From: Streptomyces soli
Lineage (GTDB): Bacteria; Actinomycetota; Actinomycetes; Streptomycetales; Streptomycetaceae
Direction of reading: 5' to 3'
NCBI RefSeq assembly: GCF_003999195.1
Contig: NZ_RJVR01000098.1
Coordinates: 1 to 35,096 of the forward strand
Length of the DNA: 35,096 nucleotides
Each line of letters starts with the position of its first letter. Position 1 is the stretch's first letter. This document shows positions 1 to 8,661 of this stretch, one piece after another. The notes beneath the pieces are model-generated. The model did no database searches and was not told the DNA's origin. It was given only the letters and a program-made list of their open reading frames with translations. The position numbers and the translations under genes are program-made.

Positions 1-395
1 ACCCTTCGTGTCTCCAGCTTATCAGACCCTTTCGGCTCCGATTCCCGCTGATAGGATTCTGCTTTAGCGTTTCTGCCTTTCAGCTTTCCCGCTTCTCCAG
101 ACTCTATCAGAGCCGCTCGGGCCGACCTAATCGGCTTTCGCTTGTCCGATCCGAATTCGGAGGTCTTCCACGAAATGACGACACGCAGTTCCATCCGGAG
201 AATTCACTCGGAATGAGAAGGGCGATCGATTTTTTGGAAGGGGGCTAGATTCTAGCCGCCGGCCCCGAACTTGTCTAGTCCGGGGCAACCGTTCAAATCT
301 ACCTCCCCGCTCCACCCGTGTCAACGGGTTTCCTGGGGCGAAGAGGAGATTAGCAGGTCACAGGCCCAAAATGCACATCGTCGGAGGAGCCTCGG
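1..395. other. Intergenic stretch with no convincing gene; possible remnant
   Basis: No ORF here has Streptomyces-like codon use. Base composition is visibly less GC-rich and more pyrimidine-rich than the genes to the right. TATCAG occurs at 20-25 and 105-110, and its inverse CTGATA at 48-53. A perfect palindrome lies at 243-257. A GAGGAG Shine-Dalgarno-like sequence at 343-348 is not followed by a start codon at normal spacing. A GGAGG at 159-163 precedes an ATG at 175 that opens only a 13-residue ORF ending at 216. I could not assign the stretch to any family. It lies downstream of the minus-strand SpoIIM-like gene and may belong to something left of the window. Confidence 0.5.
243..257. 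repeat. 15-bp perfect palindrome GGCTAGA-T-TCTAGCC
   Basis: Seven-base arms around a single central T are exact reverse complements. A further CTAG lies nearby at 274-277. CTAG is rare in Streptomyces DNA, so two close together stand out. This could be a dimeric repressor operator or an att-like element; the protein that would bind it is unknown. Confidence 0.5.
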
Positions 396-1403
396 TCAGG
401 CAGCCGTGGGGAGGGCGTCGCTGCGGTCGGAGGACTCGAGGTCGCCGGTCTCGCCAGCGAGGGCGGCGCGGCGGCCGATGACGTAGACGTACGCGAGGAA
501 GAGCAGCTCGACGATGACGCCGATGCCGATGCGAGCCCACGTGGGGAGGCCGGAGGGGGTGACGAAGGCTTCGAGGGCGCCGGAGACGAAGAGGACGGCG
601 GTGAGGCCGAGGGCCATGCCGATGGCGGAGCGGCCTTCTTCGGCGAGGGCGGTGCGGCGGGGGCGGGGGCCAGGGTCGATAACGGTCCAGCCGAGGCGGA
701 GGCCGGTGCCGGCGGCGATGAAGACGGCGGTGAGTTCGAGGAGGCCGTGCGGGAGGATCAGGCCGAGGAAGGTGTCGAGACGGCCGGCGGAGCCCATGAG
801 GCCGATGCCAACGCCGAGGTTGAGCATGTTGGTGGCCAGGACGTAGAGGACGGGGAGGCCGAGGAAGACACCGAAGACGAGGCAGATGCCGGTGGCCATG
901 GCGTTGTTCGTCCAGACCTCGGCGGCGAAGGACGCGGCGGGGTGGCTGGAGTAGTACGCCTCGTATTCGCCACCTGGGCGGGTGAGCTCGCGCAGATAGT
1001 CCGGGGAGGCGATGGCCGACTGGACGTGGGGGTTACGGGCGATCCACCAGCCGATGAGGGCGCCGACGGCGATGGAGATCAGGGCGGTGGGCACCCACCA
1101 GTGGCGCGACCGGTAGACGGCGGCTGGGAAGGCGCTGGTGAAGAAGTGGAGGGCGTCGCGCCAGCCGGGCGTACGGGCGCCGGTGACGGCGCTGCGGGCG
1201 CGGGCGACGAGGGTGGTGAGGCGGCCCACCAGGGCGGGGTCGGGGGCGCTGGACTGGACGCGGGAGAGGTGGGTGGCGGTGCGTTGGTAGAGGACGACGA
1301 GTTCGTCGGCTTCCTCACCGGTGAGCCGGTTACGGCGGCGGAGCAGGGCTTCGAGCCTGTCCCACTCGTATCGGTGGGCTGCGACGAAGACATCGAGGTC
1401 CAT
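396..1403 (-). CDS. SpoIIM (stage II sporulation protein M) family membrane protein
   Basis: Encodes 335 residues. A soluble N-terminal helical part starts MDLDVFVAAHRYEWDRLEAL and is followed by several hydrophobic segments: WWVPTALISIAVGALIGWW, AMATGICLVFGVFLGLPVLY, FLGLILPHGLLELTAVFIAA, and a C-terminal pair. The pattern with the HGLLEL motif is that of SpoIIM-family proteins (DUF95), which in Bacillus belong to the engulfment machinery. In actinobacteria the family is typically paired with an RDD protein, as here, and its function is unknown. A GAGGAG lies a normal distance before the ATG. The RDD gene is divergent, 113 bp away. Family assignment is confident; a role in sporulation is not shown. 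Confidence 0.9.
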   Translation of the reverse strand: MDLDVFVAAHRYEWDRLEALLRRRNRLTGEEADELVVLYQRTATHLSRVQSSAPDPALVGRLTTLVARARSAVTGARTPGWRDALHFFTSAFPAAVYRSRHWWVPTALISIAVGALIGWWIARNPHVQSAIASPDYLRELTRPGGEYEAYYSSHPAASFAAEVWTNNAMATGICLVFGVFLGLPVLYVLATNMLNLGVGIGLMGSAGRLDTFLGLILPHGLLELTAVFIAAGTGLRLGWTVIDPGPRPRRTALAEEGRSAIGMALGLTAVLFVSGALEAFVTPSGLPTWARIGIGVIVELLFLAYVYVIGRRAALAGETGDLESSDRSDALPTAA

Positions 1404-1516
1404 GGACTGCCGCTCCTCGCGGATGAGGACTGTGCTGCCGGGGCGGTCCCAGCTTGGCAGACGGGGCAGACTTGTCGGACCGGGGTTCGGGGGACGGCAT
1501 GGAGGAGGGGTCGCGA

Positions 1517-2467
1517 GTGAGCGAACTGGTGACGGGCGAGGCGGTGGCGCTGGACGTACAGCCGGCGAGGCTGCCGAGCCGTGCGCTGGCGATGATGCTG
1601 GACATCGTCGTGTATTGGGGGGCGTATCTCATCCTGTCGATCGGGCTGCTGGCGGCAACGGCCTCGCTGGACGGTGCCGCTGTCGCGGCGGTGTCGGTGG
1701 CGGCGTTGCTGCTGATCCTGATCGGGGTGCCGATCGCTGTGGAGACGCTGACGCGCGGGCGGTCGCTGGGGAAGCTGGCCTGCGGGCTGCGGGTGGTGCG
1801 GGACGACGGGGGCCCGATCCGGTTCCGTCATGCGCTGGTGCGGGGTGCGGTGGGCGTGGTGGAGATCCAGATGACGCTGGGGGTCGTCGCCTGCATCGCT
1901 TCGCTGGTGTCGGCGCGCGGGCGGCGGCTGGGTGATGTGTTCGCGGGGACCCTGGTCGTACGGGAACGGATACCGGCCCAGCAGGTGCAGTTGATGCCCC
2001 CGCCGCCGCCGTGGCTGGCCGCGCAGGTCTCCGGGGTGGATCTGTCGGCGGTGCCCGACGGGCTGTGGCTGGCGGTCCGGCAGTATCTGTCGCGGATGCG
2101 GCAGTTGGACCCGCAGGTGGGCTGGGCGATGGCGCAGCGGCTGGCGGATGACGTGACGGCGTGTACGGGAGCGCTGGTGCCGGAGGGGACTCCGCCAGCG
2201 GCGTTCTTGGCCGCGGTGGTGGCGGAACGGCAGGCACGGGACGCGCGGAAGGCTTTCGGTACCTTGCCGCAGCAGCTGCCGCCCACACCACAGCAGCCTC
2301 AGTGGGGAGTGGCGGGGCCGTACCCGGTACCTGCGCCGCCGCCCGCACCCGCGCCGATGTCTCCCCCGGCATCTGCGCCCGCACCGACGCCTCCGCCTGG
2401 ACCCCTGTCGGCGCCGGCGTCCGCGCCCGCGGCCGCGCCGTCCACGGGGTTCGCGCCGCCCGCCTGA
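1517..2467 (+). CDS. RDD family membrane protein with proline-rich tail
   Basis: Encodes 316 residues from a GTG chosen because GGAGGAGGGG ends 6 nt upstream; an in-frame ATG at 1499 and a longer form from 1454 lack such a site. Residues 15-150 carry the RDD pattern: SRALAMMLDIVVYW with its Arg and Asp, GRSLGKLACGLRVV, and RGRRLGDVFAGTLVV, with about three to four membrane segments. After a short helical stretch the last ~65 residues are almost only Pro and Ala, typical of a flexible tail. RDD proteins are of mostly unknown function; some are ion antiporters. The gene is divergent from the SpoIIM-like gene, a pairing also found in mycobacteria (Rv3695/Rv3694c, from memory), which suggests they act together. 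Confidence 0.88.
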   Translation: MSELVTGEAVALDVQPARLPSRALAMMLDIVVYWGAYLILSIGLLAATASLDGAAVAAVSVAALLLILIGVPIAVETLTRGRSLGKLACGLRVVRDDGGPIRFRHALVRGAVGVVEIQMTLGVVACIASLVSARGRRLGDVFAGTLVVRERIPAQQVQLMPPPPPWLAAQVSGVDLSAVPDGLWLAVRQYLSRMRQLDPQVGWAMAQRLADDVTACTGALVPEGTPPAAFLAAVVAERQARDARKAFGTLPQQLPPTPQQPQWGVAGPYPVPAPPPAPAPMSPPASAPAPTPPPGPLSAPASAPAAAPSTGFAPPA

Positions 2468-2478
2468 TCAGGCCTCGG

Positions 2479-3093
2479 TCAGGCGAAGGCGGAGGGGGGC
2501 GATTCGAGGGCCTCGAGTTCGATGCCGGGGGCTGACAGGACGATGTCGCCGGCGATGTGAACGGTGTGCTGCTCGCCGGTGTCCAGGGCGCTGACCTGGT
2601 ATTCCTCCACTGTCAGGGGACCGTTGTCAGTGGGGTGTGCTTCTCTTCTGATCAAGGCCCAGGCCTGGTCAAGGGTGCGGGGCGCGAGAACGGGGGGTTC
2701 GAATGCGACGAGACGTACGCGGGTGGCGGGGGCGCCGGGTTCGAGGCGTAGCAGTCGGCCGGTCGCGATGTAGAACGCGGGCGATGCGCCGCTGAAGGCG
2801 TGGGCGGCGGCGTTGCCTTCCTGGGCGTGTTCGCCGGTGGGGTCGGTGCGTACCCAGGTGACGCCGTCGATGGCGGCGCCGCGGACCTGCCAGCTCGCGG
2901 CGTGGAGTTCGAGGCGGATGGGGCGGCCGAGGTCGTCGATGGTGAGGTCGACGGAGCCTGCGTAGGTGCCGTCGGGATGGGTGGTCTGTGCGGTGTAGCG
3001 CCAGCCGGAAGGGCCGATGGCGCAGTGGAAGTGTTCTTCACCAAGGGGGGTGTGGTCGTGCGTGTCGTGGAGCGAGTAGCGGCCGCGGGGCAT
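2479..3093 (-). CDS. Conserved hypothetical protein (204 aa)
   Basis: A soluble acidic protein with no signal peptide or membrane segment. It reads as mostly beta strand, with alternating charged and hydrophobic residues such as HFHCAIGPSGWRYTAQ and GSVDLTIDDLGRPIRLEL, like a lipid- or ligand-binding barrel. I recognise it as a conserved streptomycete hypothetical next to sahH but cannot name a family. Codon use is normal and the ORF is complete. It converges on the RDD gene, with 11 bp between the two stop codons. A TAAGGT box 6 nt before the ATG suggests a leaderless message. Confidence 0.8.
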   Translation of the reverse strand: MPRGRYSLHDTHDHTPLGEEHFHCAIGPSGWRYTAQTTHPDGTYAGSVDLTIDDLGRPIRLELHAASWQVRGAAIDGVTWVRTDPTGEHAQEGNAAAHAFSGASPAFYIATGRLLRLEPGAPATRVRLVAFEPPVLAPRTLDQAWALIRREAHPTDNGPLTVEEYQVSALDTGEQHTVHIAGDIVLSAPGIELEALESPPSAFA

Positions 3094-3099
3094 GGGTCG

Positions 3100-3105
3100 A
3101 CCTTA
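3100..3105 (-). promoter_or_regulatory. -10-like box, probable leaderless start of the 2479-3093 gene
   Basis: On the minus strand the order is TAAGGT, six bases, then ATG. TANNNT at this distance would place transcription initiation at or next to the start codon. AAGG could also act as a weak Shine-Dalgarno, so the two readings compete. Confidence 0.45.
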
Positions 3106-3123
3106 CGGGGACGGGGGTATGGC

Positions 3124-3152
3124 GCAGGCCCCCGCCTGGGGCGGGGGCCTGC
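3124..3152 (-). terminator. Strong hairpin after sahH
   Basis: A perfect 13-bp GC-rich stem (GCAGGCCCCCGCC and its complement) with a 3-nt loop lies 32 bp beyond the sahH stop, between sahH and the upstream start of the hypothetical gene. There is no long T-tract, as is usual for Streptomyces terminators. Confidence 0.8.
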
Positions 3153-3183
3153 GTGGTGGGACCGGTGGTTACTGCTGCTGGGG

Positions 3184-4635
<1,452 letters not shown>

Positions 4636-4848
4636 GCAGTCTCCTCGCGTGAGGGGGTGAGAGCGGGCATCGACTTGTCGGCTGTGGCCGTCCGGAAGAA
4701 TGCGGACATAGCTGTCCCGGGGCCACAGCTCAGCCCGTCGGAGGCCCTCTCTCCCTCGGACGGCGCGTTGTCCGCACCGCCCGACCGCCATCAGCAGCGA
4801 CGTCTGGCCATGTACGAATCTACACCGATCGGCCGAAGGCCACGGCAG

Positions 4849-5808
4849 TTATCGGCCGCCGGGGGTCGCGGCGGGGTTGGCGCCGGCCGCTGCGGAGGCC
4901 TCGCTGTAGACGTCGGGTTCGAGGTAGATGACGCGGGCGATCGGGACGGCCTCGCGGATGCGGGCTTCGGCGGCGTCGATGGCACGGGCGACCTCGGCGG
5001 CGGTGTCGTCGTGCTGGACGGCGATCTTGGCGGCGACGAGCAGTTCGTCGGGGCCGAGGTGGAGGGTGCGCATGTGGATGACGTCGGTGACGGTGTCGCC
5101 GTCGACCGCGGCGGCGCGGATCTTGGCCAGGGCTTCGGGGCCGGCGGCTTCGCCGAGGAGCAGTGACTTGGTCTCGGAGGCGAGCACCAGCGCGATGACG
5201 ACGAGCAGGACGCCGATGCAGAGGGTGCCGATGCCGTCCCAGATGCCGTCGCCGGTGGCGAGTGCGATGACGACGCCGGCGAGTGCCAGGACCAGGCCGA
5301 TGAGGGCGCCGAAGTCCTCCAGGAGGACGACGGGGAGTTCGGGGGCCTTGGCGGTGCGGATGAAGGAGGCCCAACTCTGCTTGCCGCGCAGCTCGTTCGA
5401 TTCGCGGATGGCGGTACGGAAGGAGAAGCCCTCGGCGATGACGGCGAAGAGGAGGACGCCGACAGGCCAGTACCAGTGGTCGATCTCATGCGGCGTACGG
5501 ATCTTCTCGACGCCCTCGTACAGGGCGAAGACGCCACCGATGGTGAAAAGCACGATGGAGACGAGGAATCCGAAGATGTAGCGCTCACGGCCATAGCCGA
5601 AGGGATGCTCCTCGTCGGCGGCCTTGGTGGCCTTCTTGCCGCCGAGGAGGAGGAGCGCCTGGTTACCGGAGTCGGCGACCGAGTGCACGCCTTCCGCGAG
5701 CATCGATGACGAACCGCTGAAGGCGAAAGCCACGAACTTGGCCGCCGCGATGGCGAGGTTGGCTCCCAGTGCGGCGACGATCGCCTTGGTTCCGCCTGAC
5801 GCGCTCAT
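4849..5808 (-). CDS. Cation diffusion facilitator family transporter
   Basis: Encodes 319 residues with about six membrane segments and a C-terminal cytoplasmic domain rich in alternating strands (VIHMRTLHLGPDELLVAAKI). Metal-site residues appear as HSVAD (His42, Asp46) in the second segment and LLEDFGALIGL (Glu164, Asp165) in the fifth, rather than a second HxxxD. This places it near the ZnT9-like branch of the CDF superfamily. Such proteins exchange divalent metal ions, often Zn, Mn or Fe, for protons; the substrate cannot be read from the sequence. It lies between manA and sahH on the same strand, 87 bp from manA. A GGAGGAAGGGA sits rather far upstream of the chosen ATG. Confidence 0.9.
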   Translation of the reverse strand: MSASGGTKAIVAALGANLAIAAAKFVAFAFSGSSSMLAEGVHSVADSGNQALLLLGGKKATKAADEEHPFGYGRERYIFGFLVSIVLFTIGGVFALYEGVEKIRTPHEIDHWYWPVGVLLFAVIAEGFSFRTAIRESNELRGKQSWASFIRTAKAPELPVVLLEDFGALIGLVLALAGVVIALATGDGIWDGIGTLCIGVLLVVIALVLASETKSLLLGEAAGPEALAKIRAAAVDGDTVTDVIHMRTLHLGPDELLVAAKIAVQHDDTAAEVARAIDAAEARIREAVPIARVIYLEPDVYSEASAAAGANPAATPGGR

Positions 5809-5895
5809 ATGTGCGGTATGTCCCTTCCTCCGGCCCGGGCCTTTGCTCAGCCTTTGCGAGCGGTCATTCTTGCAGGCCCGGTTCGGAGCGGCGCG

Positions 5896-7107
5896 TCAGG
5901 CCACCACAGTGGCGCGGAACAGGGTGCCTTCGCCGGCCACTTCGACCCGCTCGCCGGCCGGGACGAAGGCGGAACCGCCGCGCGGGAGCGTGAGTTCGGT
6001 GCCGTCGGTGGTGGAGCGGAGGAGGGCGGAGCCTTGGGTGCAGAGCAGGATCTGCGGGGTGCGGTCGTTGAGGACACGGGGGGTGTCGCCGGGGGTGAGG
6101 GCGTAGCGCGAGAGGCGGAACTCGTCGATCGGGGTGTCGTAGAGCTCTTCGCCCTCGGGGGAGGCCGAAGGACGCAGGATGCCCGGGTCGCCCGACTCGA
6201 AGCGCACGATACGCAGGAGCGCGGGGACGTCCACATGCTTGGGGGTGAGGCCGCAGCGCAGCACATTGTCGGAGTTGGCCATGATCTCGACGCCGAGGCC
6301 GTTGAGGTAGGCGTGCGGGATGCCGGCGCCGAGATAGAGGGCTTCGCCGGGCTGGAGGCGTACGTAGTTGAGCAGCATGGCGGCGATGACGCCAGGGTCG
6401 CCCGGGTAGCTCTGGGCGATGGAGACGTAAGCCGCATAGGAGTCGGCGTACGGACCCGGGGCGGTTGCCAGGCGCGTGGCGGCCTCGACAGCTTCGGTGA
6501 CACTGGCGGCCATCGACTCCGGGTCGGCGGTGAGGACGGCGGCGAGGGTCTCGCGGAGCGCGGCGTCCTCGGGGCGGGCGCGGAGGATGTCGACGTAGGG
6601 CTTGAGGGAGTCGACGCCGAGGGCCTCGATGAGGTCCGCCGCCTCGGTGGGCCGGCGGAAGCCGCAGAGCCCGTCGAAGGGCACGAGGGCGACGATCATC
6701 TCGGGCTTGTGGTTGGCGTCCTTGTAGTTGCGGTACGCCGCATCGATGGGAATGCCGCGCGCCTCTTCGTCGGCGAAGCCGGCCTTGGCCTGCACGAGGT
6801 CGGGGTGGACCTGGAGGGAGAGCGGGGCGCCGGCGGCCAGCACCTTGAGGAGGAAGGGCAGGCGGGGACCGAAGCGGTCGGCGGTGCCGGCGCCGAGGGC
6901 GGCGGCCGGGTCGGCGTCGATGACCTCGTTGAGCGGGACCTGCAGGCCGTCGCGCGTGATGCGGGAGGGCGAGCCGGGGTGGGCGCCCATCCATATTTCG
7001 GCCTGCGGCTCACCGGTCGGTTCGGCGCCCAGCAGCTCGGGGATGGCGGTGGTCGATCCCCAGGCATAGGGGCGCACGGTGTTCGTCAGGCGGTACATGA
7101 GGCTCAT
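5896..7107 (-). CDS. manA: Mannose-6-phosphate isomerase, class I
   Basis: Encodes 403 residues. It interconverts fructose-6-phosphate and mannose-6-phosphate, the entry to GDP-mannose. Type I zinc-cupin hallmarks are present: the N-terminus VRPYAWGSTTAIPELLG, GEPQAEIWMGAHP near 32-44, zinc-ligand motif QVHPD at 99-103, NHKPEM at 132-137, and YLGAGIPHAYLNG in the second cupin part. The ATG overlaps the stop of the upstream SIS gene by 4 bp (ATGA), with GGGAG in front, so the two are translationally coupled. Together with manB, and with manC 12 kb away, it supplies mannose donors for glycans and protein mannosylation. Confidence 0.97.
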   Translation of the reverse strand: MSLMYRLTNTVRPYAWGSTTAIPELLGAEPTGEPQAEIWMGAHPGSPSRITRDGLQVPLNEVIDADPAAALGAGTADRFGPRLPFLLKVLAAGAPLSLQVHPDLVQAKAGFADEEARGIPIDAAYRNYKDANHKPEMIVALVPFDGLCGFRRPTEAADLIEALGVDSLKPYVDILRARPEDAALRETLAAVLTADPESMAASVTEAVEAATRLATAPGPYADSYAAYVSIAQSYPGDPGVIAAMLLNYVRLQPGEALYLGAGIPHAYLNGLGVEIMANSDNVLRCGLTPKHVDVPALLRIVRFESGDPGILRPSASPEGEELYDTPIDEFRLSRYALTPGDTPRVLNDRTPQILLCTQGSALLRSTTDGTELTLPRGGSAFVPAGERVEVAGEGTLFRATVVA

Positions 7108-8234
7108 GATCTCCCGTCGGAGGTGAGCGCCAGGTAAACAGCGGCGAAATCCGTGACGGCGAGGAGGTCCGCGGCGGCTTCCAGGGCGCTGCCCTCAGCC
7201 GGGGCGAGCTCGCTGAGCGGGGTCTCGTGGGTCATCGCCAGCTCGCGGGCGGCGGGTGCGGCGCTGGCCGCGTGCGCGTCCGGCTGCTCGAGCACCACCA
7301 GGCGCAGCCGCAGTCCCTGCGGGTCCTCGACGCGGTCGCGGAAGAAGTCGTCCGGGTCGAGGGATCCGGCGAGGGCCCCGGCGAGCAGGGCCTCGTGCGC
7401 GGTCAGCGCCTCCGGGAGCTCGGCGGTGATCGCGGGGCGGCCGGCGCGCGCGGTGATCAGAGCTGCGAGGCGCCGGGCTGCGAGCGCGGCGATGTCGCCC
7501 TCGCTCCACAGGACCGGCAGGGAGTCCGCCAGTTCCGCGGCAAGGGTCTTGGCCGGATTGCTGTACGTCGCGATGGCGGGGCCGCACTTCGCGGCGACCT
7601 CGTCCAGCCGATCGGCGACGGCCTCGATCGCCTCGGGCGGGGCGTGGAGGAGGCCGATCCGGTCGGTGAGCATGAGGAGGGGCGTGAGCAGCGCCCAGAA
7701 GGAGCCCGGGTCCTCGGTGGGGGTACTCGGCTCGTCCGGGGCGGGGGGCCTGGCGTACGGGATGGTGATGCCGCGTGCCTGCTCCAGGGCCTCGGAGATC
7801 GGGGACTTCGCCGGGACGACGCCGGCGGGGGTGCAGCCCCGGCGGTACGCCTGCTCGATGAGGTCGGCGAGGCCCGCCTCGGTACCGGCCGGGCTGGCGA
7901 CGAGCAGGAGGTCGAGCGGGCCGGCCCAGCCGGGGAGGGTCCAGCGCAGGTCGTACGCGGCGGGGCCGCTGGGATGCAGCGCGATGACCGGGCAGCTGCC
8001 GGCGCCCAGGGCTTCGAGCAGCTCCGCCACGGCGGAGGGCGCGGAGGGGCCGGGGCCGGCGACGAGGACGGTGCGCGGGCGGCCGTCCGGTCGCAGGGCG
8101 CCGATCCCGGCCTCGTCCGCGAGGCGGGCGGCCGTGCGGACCCGCGCACCGGCAGCCGCGACCCCCAGGAGGAGGCCGCGGGTGTCCACACGGGCTAGGG
8201 CGTCGGGGTCGTCCAGCAGCGACTCGTCCAGCAT
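7104..8234 (-). CDS. SIS-domain protein, phosphoglucose/phosphomannose isomerase-like
   Basis: Encodes 376 residues. The N-terminal half contains an SIS-like nucleotide-fold stretch (TVLVAGPGPSAPSAVAELLE, then PLDLLLVASPAGTEAGLADL). The C-terminal half resembles the bifunctional phosphoglucose/phosphomannose isomerase C-terminal domain, with a glutamate-bearing LPVLWSEGDIAALAARRLAA and a HEALLAGALAGSLDPDDFFRD segment. It is the positional equivalent of mycobacterial Rv3256c, between manA and manB. The classical Ser/Thr-rich sugar-phosphate loop (SxSGxT) is not obvious; SPAGTE stands in its place, so isomerase activity is uncertain. Its last codons overlap manA by 4 bp. It may regulate or support ManA rather than catalyse. 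Confidence 0.82.
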   Translation of the reverse strand: MLDESLLDDPDALARVDTRGLLLGVAAAGARVRTAARLADEAGIGALRPDGRPRTVLVAGPGPSAPSAVAELLEALGAGSCPVIALHPSGPAAYDLRWTLPGWAGPLDLLLVASPAGTEAGLADLIEQAYRRGCTPAGVVPAKSPISEALEQARGITIPYARPPAPDEPSTPTEDPGSFWALLTPLLMLTDRIGLLHAPPEAIEAVADRLDEVAAKCGPAIATYSNPAKTLAAELADSLPVLWSEGDIAALAARRLAALITARAGRPAITAELPEALTAHEALLAGALAGSLDPDDFFRDRVEDPQGLRLRLVVLEQPDAHAASAAPAARELAMTHETPLSELAPAEGSALEAAADLLAVTDFAAVYLALTSDGRS

Positions 8235-8274
8235 CCTGATCCTGTCCTCCGGTCCGGGGTTGACGGCTTGGGGC

Positions 8275-8454
8275 TCAGGCCGGGCGGCGGGCCTCGTCGA
8301 TGAGGAGGACGGGGATGTCGTCGCGTACGGGGTAGGCGAGGCCGCAGTCCTGGGCGGTGCAGGTGAGCTCGCTCGCGGCGGCGTCCTCGCGGAGGGGGGC
8401 GTGGCACGCCGGGCAGGCGAGGATTACCAGGAGGCTGGCTTCGACGAGCGGCAT
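8275..8454 (-). CDS. Trm112-like zinc-ribbon protein (59 aa)
   Basis: A small protein starting [18 protein letters not shown]. Cys14, Cys17, Cys32 and Cys37 form the zinc-binding CPxC...CxxxxC pattern, followed by [15 protein letters not shown], the Trm112/YcaR signature. Eukaryotic and archaeal Trm112 activates several methyltransferases; bacterial short forms may act as methyltransferase partners or chaperones. The ATG has GAAGGA about 10 nt upstream; the open frame extends further through an intergenic repeat and is not coding. It lies 40 bp before the SIS gene, in the same direction. Its closeness to sahH, which removes the product of methylation, is suggestive only. Confidence 0.88.
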   Translation of the reverse strand: MPLVEASLLVILACPACHAPLREDAAASELTCTAQDCGLAYPVRDDIPVLLIDEARRPA

Positions 8455-8494
8455 GGTGTCGCGTCCTTCGCGTGGAGATACGTACGGCGGTACG

Positions 8495-8500
8495 AGCCTA
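8495..8500 (-). promoter_or_regulatory. Candidate -10 box of the trm112-SIS-manA unit
   Basis: TAGGCT on the minus strand lies about 40 nt before the trm112 ATG and just downstream of the manB-side hairpin. A small inverted repeat, CGTAC-N4-GTACG (8481-8494), covers the expected transcription start. No clear -35 is seen. The location after a strong hairpin argues for a separate promoter here. Confidence 0.35.
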
Positions 8501-8564
8501 TCGCTGGGGGGCGGGGCGGGCTTCCCCGGCGAGTGGGTCTCTCCCCCACCCCGGTCCTTCCGAA

Positions 8565-8610
8565 CCGGGCTCCGCCCGGACCCGCTGGGGGCGCTGCCCC
8601 CAGCGGGTCC
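8565..8610 (-). terminator. Double hairpin and common Streptomyces intergenic repeat after manB
   Basis: A perfect 15-bp stem (arms 8578-8592 and 8596-8610, 3-nt loop) abuts a second hairpin with CCGGGC/GCCCGG arms (8565-8579). It is followed by CTCAAACGCCGGACGGCTGG, a sequence family scattered through Streptomyces genomes. It sits 52 bp past the manB stop and very likely terminates manB. Confidence 0.8.
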
Positions 8611-8661
8611 GGTCCTCAAACGCCGGACGGCTGGCTTTCCCGGGCGGACGGGCTGACGTGG

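Noticed and set aside
175..216. Leader-peptide ORF of 13 codons behind a GGAGG
   Set aside because: Too short, with no attenuator-like hairpin pairing or downstream gene in the same direction to support it.
1454..1516. Longer start for the RDD protein
   Set aside because: The extra residues have no family similarity, and a strong Shine-Dalgarno precedes the GTG at 1517.
4636..4848. SAH or SAM riboswitch in the sahH leader
   Set aside because: I looked for paired conserved stems typical of these riboswitches in the 213-bp gap and could not build one; only weak short repeats are present.
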